Part shown: positions 13,969 through 17,289 of the stretch, piece after piece | How the letters are laid out: every line of letters starts with the position of its first letter | Numbering within the stretch: the stretch's first letter is position 1 | Assembly: GCA_947565865.1 (NCBI GenBank) | Contig: CANOHT010000049.1 | Location: 1 to 17,289 of the forward strand | Reading direction: 5' to 3' | Source of the DNA: an uncultured Clostridia bacterium | GTDB lineage: Bacteria; Bacillota; Clostridia; Christensenellales; Aristaeellaceae | DNA: 17,289 nucleotides | Notes under the pieces: model-generated | Database searches by the model: none | Seen by the model: only the letters and a program-made list of their open reading frames with translations | What the model was told of the DNA's origin: nothing | Translations under genes and position numbers: made by a program

Positions 13969-15150
13969 ATGGATCTGAGCGCCATTCGCTTCGCTGACCG
14001 ATTCGACGGCGTCAGCGGAAGCGCCATCCGCGAAATCTTTAAGCTGATCGCCAAGCCGGGCATGATCTCCTTTGCCGGCGGCAATCCCGCGCTTTCCGCC
14101 CTGCCGGATGAGACCGTGGCCGCCATCGCTCAGGAAGTGCTGACCGACCATGGCAAGGTAATCCTGCAATACGGCGCGACGGAGGGCTACCCGCCCTTTC
14201 TGGAAAGCCTGAAGGCGTATGTTCAGGAACAGCTGGGCTGCGAGGCGCCGTCCGTGCTGCCGGTCACAGGCTCCACCCAGGCCATGGATCTGCTGTGCAA
14301 GGCGCTGATTAACCCGGGCGACGTCATCCTGGTAGAAAATCCGTCCTTTCTGGGTAATCTGCAGTGCATGAGGCTGTATCAGGCCCGCTTGATGCCCGTG
14401 GAAAGCGACGAGGACGGCATCATCCCGGATAAGCTGGAAGAGGCCATCCGCCGCCATCACCCGAAAATGCTCTACACCATCCCCACCTTCCAGAATCCCA
14501 CGGGCATCACGCTGGCCGCGGAGCGCCGCAAGCCCATTGCCGACCTGGCCGCGAAGTACGGCGTCATCGTCGCGGAGGATGATCCCTACCGCGATCTGCG
14601 CTATGCCGGCGCTCCCCTGCCGTCCATCAAGTCCTTTGACCGGGAGGGCTGGGTGGTTTTCCTGGGCAGCTTCAGCAAGATTATCTCCCCTGGGCTTCGG
14701 GTGGGCTACATGGCGGGCGACGAGCGGATTCTGCGCAAGTGCGCCATCGGCAAGCAGTCCGCCGATGTCCACACGGCCAACCTGAACCAGGCCATCGTGG
14801 ATCAATTCCTGCGGCGGAGCTTGCTGCCCGGGCACATCCGGCGCATCTGCCAAAGCTACCGTGACCAGCTGGACGCCATGCTGGCCGAGCTGGCGCTTTA
14901 CCCGGCAGGCACACGATATACCAGGCCCGAGGGCGGGCTCTTCGTGTGGGTGGAGCTGCCTGAGGGCCTGGACGCCAAAACGCTGCTGGATAAAGCTGTC
15001 GCCCGGCACGTCGCCTATGTCCCCGGAACCCACTTTTATGCTGACGGCGGTCATGAGCGTACCCTGCGGCTGAATTTCTCCAACGCCACCGTTGAGCAGA
15101 TTCACCAAGGCATGGACGCCCTGCGGCAGATCATCACCGATGCCATGTAA
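13969..15150 (+). CDS. PLP-dependent class I/II aminotransferase, probably aromatic-type
   Basis: A 393-residue fold-type I aminotransferase of the LysN/ARO8-like (2-aminoadipate/aromatic) group. PLP-site features are FAGGNP (36-41), N176 in FQNPTG, D204 and Y207 in AEDDPYRDLRY, and the Schiff-base lysine K237 in SFSKIISPGLRVGY. LRLNFSN near the C-terminus holds the substrate-carboxylate arginine. ATG at 13969 follows AAGGAGG with a 7-nt gap. It is the first gene behind a tyrosine T-box and precedes tyrS. This suggests transamination of 4-hydroxyphenylpyruvate to tyrosine, an inference from regulation rather than from residues. It has no GntR-type DNA-binding domain, so it is not a MocR regulator. 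Confidence 0.88.
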   Translation: MDLSAIRFADRFDGVSGSAIREIFKLIAKPGMISFAGGNPALSALPDETVAAIAQEVLTDHGKVILQYGATEGYPPFLESLKAYVQEQLGCEAPSVLPVTGSTQAMDLLCKALINPGDVILVENPSFLGNLQCMRLYQARLMPVESDEDGIIPDKLEEAIRRHHPKMLYTIPTFQNPTGITLAAERRKPIADLAAKYGVIVAEDDPYRDLRYAGAPLPSIKSFDREGWVVFLGSFSKIISPGLRVGYMAGDERILRKCAIGKQSADVHTANLNQAIVDQFLRRSLLPGHIRRICQSYRDQLDAMLAELALYPAGTRYTRPEGGLFVWVELPEGLDAKTLLDKAVARHVAYVPGTHFYADGGHERTLRLNFSNATVEQIHQGMDALRQIITDAM

Positions 15151-15188
15151 ATACTCGCCAATGACAATTTTGAAAGGAGAACCATACC

Positions 15189-16415
15189 ATGCATGTACTC
15201 GATATTCTCAAGGAACGCGGATTCATTGCCCAGGTGACCTTTGAGGAGGAGCTCTACAAGCAGCTGGAGCAGCCCACCACCTTCTACGTCGGATTCGACC
15301 CTACGGCGGACTCTCTGCACATCGGTCACTACATCCCGATCATGGCCATGGCACACATGCAGCGGGCGGGGCATCGCCCCATCGCGCTGATGGGCGGCGG
15401 CACCGCCATGATTGGCGACCCTTCCGGCAAAACGGACATGCGCAAGATGATGACCGTGGAAACCATTGACGATAACGTGGCCCATATCAAGCAGCAGATG
15501 GCCCGCTTCCTGGATTTCTCCGAGGGCAAGGCCATGATCGTCAACAACGGCGACTGGCTGCGTCATCTGAACTTCATTGATTTCATGCGGAACATCGGCT
15601 CGGTGTTCTCGGTAAACAAGATGCTCACAGCGGAGTGCTACAAGGCCCGTATGGCCACGGACAACGGTCTGTCCTTCCTGGAGTTTACCTACATGCTGAT
15701 GCAGTCCTACGACTTCCTGGAGCTGTACAAGCGCTACGGCTGTCGGCTGGAAATGGGCGGCAACGATCAGTGGAGCAACATTCTGGGCGGCGCGGACCTC
15801 ATCCGCCGCAAGGAGCAGCAGAGCGCCTTCGGCTGCACCTTCCAGCTGCTTCTGACCCATGACGGGCGCAAGATGGGCAAAACGGAGAAGGGCGCACTGT
15901 GGCTTAACCCCGCAAAGACCTCCCCCTTCGACTTCTACCAGTACTGGCGGAACGTGGACGACAAGGATGTGGAGAAGTGCCTGGGGCTGCTGACCTTCCT
16001 GCCCATGGACGAGGTGCGCCGCCTGGGCGCCCTGGAAGGCAGCGAGATCAATGAAGCCAAGAAGGTGCTTGCCTTTGAGGTCACCAAGCTGGTGCACGGC
16101 GAAGCGGAAGCCCAGAAGGCCGCGGACGCCGCGCTGGCGCTCTTCGCGGGCGGTATGAACGGAGCGAACGTCCCCTCCTTCACCGTCACCGCGCAAATGC
16201 TGGCGGAGGATGCCCGCGTGACCACGCTGCTGGTGGCCTCGGGCCTGTGCAAGAGTCAGAGCGACGCCCGCAACCAGGTGAAGGCCGGTGCCGTTTCCTT
16301 GGGCGAAGATAAGGTCAATGACTTCGCCGCCGCCGTCACCGCCGATATGATCGGCGCCGATGGTCTGATGCTCAAGAAGGGCAAAAAAGGCTTCTGCCGT
16401 TTGGTGCTGGAATGA
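15189..16415 (+). CDS. tyrS: Tyrosyl-tRNA synthetase
   Basis: A 408-residue class I TyrRS that charges tRNA-Tyr with tyrosine. The signature HIGH motif is intact at 44-47 (SLHIGHYIP). The tyrosine-site block DNGLSFLEFTYMLMQSYDF (158-176) and GGNDQWSNI (190-198) are present. The KMSKS equivalent is KMGKT (228-232). A C-terminal S4 RNA-binding domain spans about 345-408. ATG at 15189 follows AAAGGAG. It lies 38 bp after the aminotransferase with no terminator or clear promoter between them, so it depends on the T-box. The yigZ-like gene overlaps its stop as ATGA. Confidence 0.97.
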   Translation: MHVLDILKERGFIAQVTFEEELYKQLEQPTTFYVGFDPTADSLHIGHYIPIMAMAHMQRAGHRPIALMGGGTAMIGDPSGKTDMRKMMTVETIDDNVAHIKQQMARFLDFSEGKAMIVNNGDWLRHLNFIDFMRNIGSVFSVNKMLTAECYKARMATDNGLSFLEFTYMLMQSYDFLELYKRYGCRLEMGGNDQWSNILGGADLIRRKEQQSAFGCTFQLLLTHDGRKMGKTEKGALWLNPAKTSPFDFYQYWRNVDDKDVEKCLGLLTFLPMDEVRRLGALEGSEINEAKKVLAFEVTKLVHGEAEAQKAADAALALFAGGMNGANVPSFTVTAQMLAEDARVTTLLVASGLCKSQSDARNQVKAGAVSLGEDKVNDFAAAVTADMIGADGLMLKKGKKGFCRLVLE

Positions 16416-17053
16416 GCGTTCCCTACAAGACGCTGCGGCAGTCCGCCTCCGACGAGATCATCATCAGCAAGAGCCGCTTCATCGGCTACGCGGCTCCCTG
16501 TGAAACGGAGGCGGAAGCCCTCGCCTTCCTGCAGTCCATCCGCCTGAAGCATAAGGACGCCACCCACAACTGCTACGCTTATGTCATCGGCCAGAACGCG
16601 GGAATCATGCGCTATTCGGATGACGGCGAGCCGGGCGGAACGGCCGGTCTGCCTATGATGGAGGTGCTCAAGGCCCAGGGCGTGGTTAATTGCTGCGTGG
16701 TGGTGACCCGCTATTTCGGCGGCGTACTCCTGGGCGCGGGCGGCCTGGTTCGGGCCTATACCCAGGGAACGGTCATTGCCCTGAAGGCGGCGCAGGTTGC
16801 CGTCATGGAGCCCTCCCAGCAGTACCTGTGCGAGGTTGCCTATCCCTTATGGGACAAGGTACAGCATACCATGCGGGCGTTGCCCCTCCAGCTGCTGGGC
16901 AGCGAATTCACCACGGCTGTCGCCTTCACCATCCTTGTTCGGGAAAGGGACGCGGAAAGCGTACTGGCGGAGATGACCCGCATCACGGACGGGCACTTTG
17001 AGTTCTTGCTGGAGGATAAGGGGTATCGGCTGTGGGAAGCAGGGAACAAATGA
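16412..17053 (+). CDS. YigZ / IMPACT (UPF0029) family protein
   Basis: A 213-residue member of the YigZ/YvyE family. The N-terminal UPF0029 domain (about 15-125) contains RYSDDGEPGGTAGLPMMEVL and the family signature VVVTRYFGGVLLGAGGLVRAY. The C-terminal DUF1949 ferredoxin-like domain spans about 137-210. The eukaryotic relative IMPACT modulates translation control through GCN1. The bacterial role is not settled, though RNA or ribosome association has been suggested. Start ATG at 16412 overlaps the tyrS stop by four bases (ATGA), so translation is coupled to tyrS and expression falls under the T-box. Spurious annotation as a peptidase or Xaa-Pro dipeptidase is common for this family. Confidence 0.93.
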   Translation: MSVPYKTLRQSASDEIIISKSRFIGYAAPCETEAEALAFLQSIRLKHKDATHNCYAYVIGQNAGIMRYSDDGEPGGTAGLPMMEVLKAQGVVNCCVVVTRYFGGVLLGAGGLVRAYTQGTVIALKAAQVAVMEPSQQYLCEVAYPLWDKVQHTMRALPLQLLGSEFTTAVAFTILVRERDAESVLAEMTRITDGHFEFLLEDKGYRLWEAGNK

Positions 17054-17130
17054 TGACTCCATGGGACTTCGCCGCAGGGATAGACTAATATATTATCATA
17101 ACAAATAATCTTCTGTGTGTGAAGGAAGGG

Positions 17131-17172
17131 ACGGCATTTAGCCAAGCTCAGGCTTGGCTAAATGCCGTTTTC
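17131..17172 (+). terminator. Strong intrinsic terminator of the tyrS operon
   Basis: A perfect 17-bp stem (17131-17147 with 17152-17168) and TCAG loop, followed by TTTTCGCTTCTT. The T-run is only on the plus-strand side, so it terminates the aminotransferase-tyrS-yigZ transcript. Confidence 0.92.
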
Positions 17173-17289
17173 GCTTCTTATGTGCGCGTCATGTTGACAG
17201 CCTTGCGGCGTTTCTATGGAGAACGGCAATCCGGCATCATTGCTTTGTTCTCGCTGTTTTGCCGGTCCATGAGCTTGGCTGCACGCAGC
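17173..17289. other. Non-assigned right edge
   Basis: No supported gene. A plus-strand frame from ATG at 17191 stays open to the edge (33 codons) but has no ribosome-binding site. On the minus strand a frame ending in TAG at 17214-17216 could be the last 24 codons of a converging gene. Neither encodes a recognisable motif. Confidence 0.4.

Noticed and set aside
13948..16196. Long minus-strand frames opposite the aminotransferase and tyrS
   Set aside because: They lie fully antisense to strongly supported genes, with no recognisable motifs.
17191..17289. Start of a new plus-strand gene at the right edge
   Set aside because: It has no ribosome-binding site or recognisable protein features, and only 33 codons are visible.
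1..17289. CRISPR array, tRNA/rRNA genes, insertion sequence
   Set aside because: I saw no regularly spaced direct repeats, no tRNA-like cloverleaf with T-loop motif, and no transposase or terminal inverted repeats.

Overview
The window looks like the chromosome of a G+C-rich Firmicutes bacterium, probably a Clostridia-type anaerobe. Three things point there: an intact tyrosine T-box leader in front of tyrS, a Bacillus/Clostridium-type SOS box at lexA, and a dprA-topA-trmFO-...-hslV-hslU gene cluster with folate-type TrmFO. The left edge is not biological. Positions 1-55 match the Illumina P5/TruSeq adapter with about four substitutions, so the genome begins at about 56 and the window starts at a contig end.

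Layout, left to right. (1) 56-121: a consensus promoter aimed leftward off the contig, embedded in three copies of a TATCG-N5-CGATA palindrome. (2) 122-2494, minus strand: lexA, trhA (hemolysin III family), msrC (free methionine-R-sulfoxide reductase) and a GNAT acetyltransferase, packed as one transcript behind an SOS-box-controlled lexA promoter. (3) 2512-2772, plus strand: a divergent gene for a 66-residue protein with eight cysteines. (4) 2769-5436, minus strand: proC, rnhA and a XerS-like tyrosine recombinase. A 38-bp near-perfect palindrome lies just upstream of the recombinase and is a candidate Xer/dif-type site or operator. (5) 5464-13594, minus strand: one long operon dprA, topA, trmFO, a secreted alpha/beta hydrolase, hslV, hslU, ending in a 17-bp hairpin. 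(6) 13640-17172, plus strand: promoter, Tyr T-box (UAC specifier), a class I/II aminotransferase, tyrS and a YigZ/IMPACT family gene, closed by a 17-bp-stem terminator. (7) 17173-17289: no convincing gene.

How the parts work together. The long minus-strand operon combines DNA uptake/processing (DprA), supercoiling (TopA), tRNA T54 methylation (TrmFO) and the HslUV protease. In Bacillus subtilis the same cluster carries the recombinase codV (xerC) between trmFO and hslV, and codY after hslU. Here the codV slot holds a signal-peptide-bearing hydrolase translationally coupled to hslV, codY is absent, and the tyrosine recombinase sits three genes further on. The plus-strand operon should respond to uncharged tRNA-Tyr and couples a probable aromatic-type aminotransferase to tyrosyl-tRNA synthetase. 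The lexA operon would place methionine-sulfoxide repair, a membrane protein and an acetyltransferase under DNA-damage control.

Most of the window is ordinary housekeeping sequence. I see no clearly new multi-gene defence or mobile system. The points most worth checking are the triple-operator promoter at the contig end, the palindrome beside the Xer recombinase, the lexA-linked eight-cysteine protein, and the hydrolase in the codV position.
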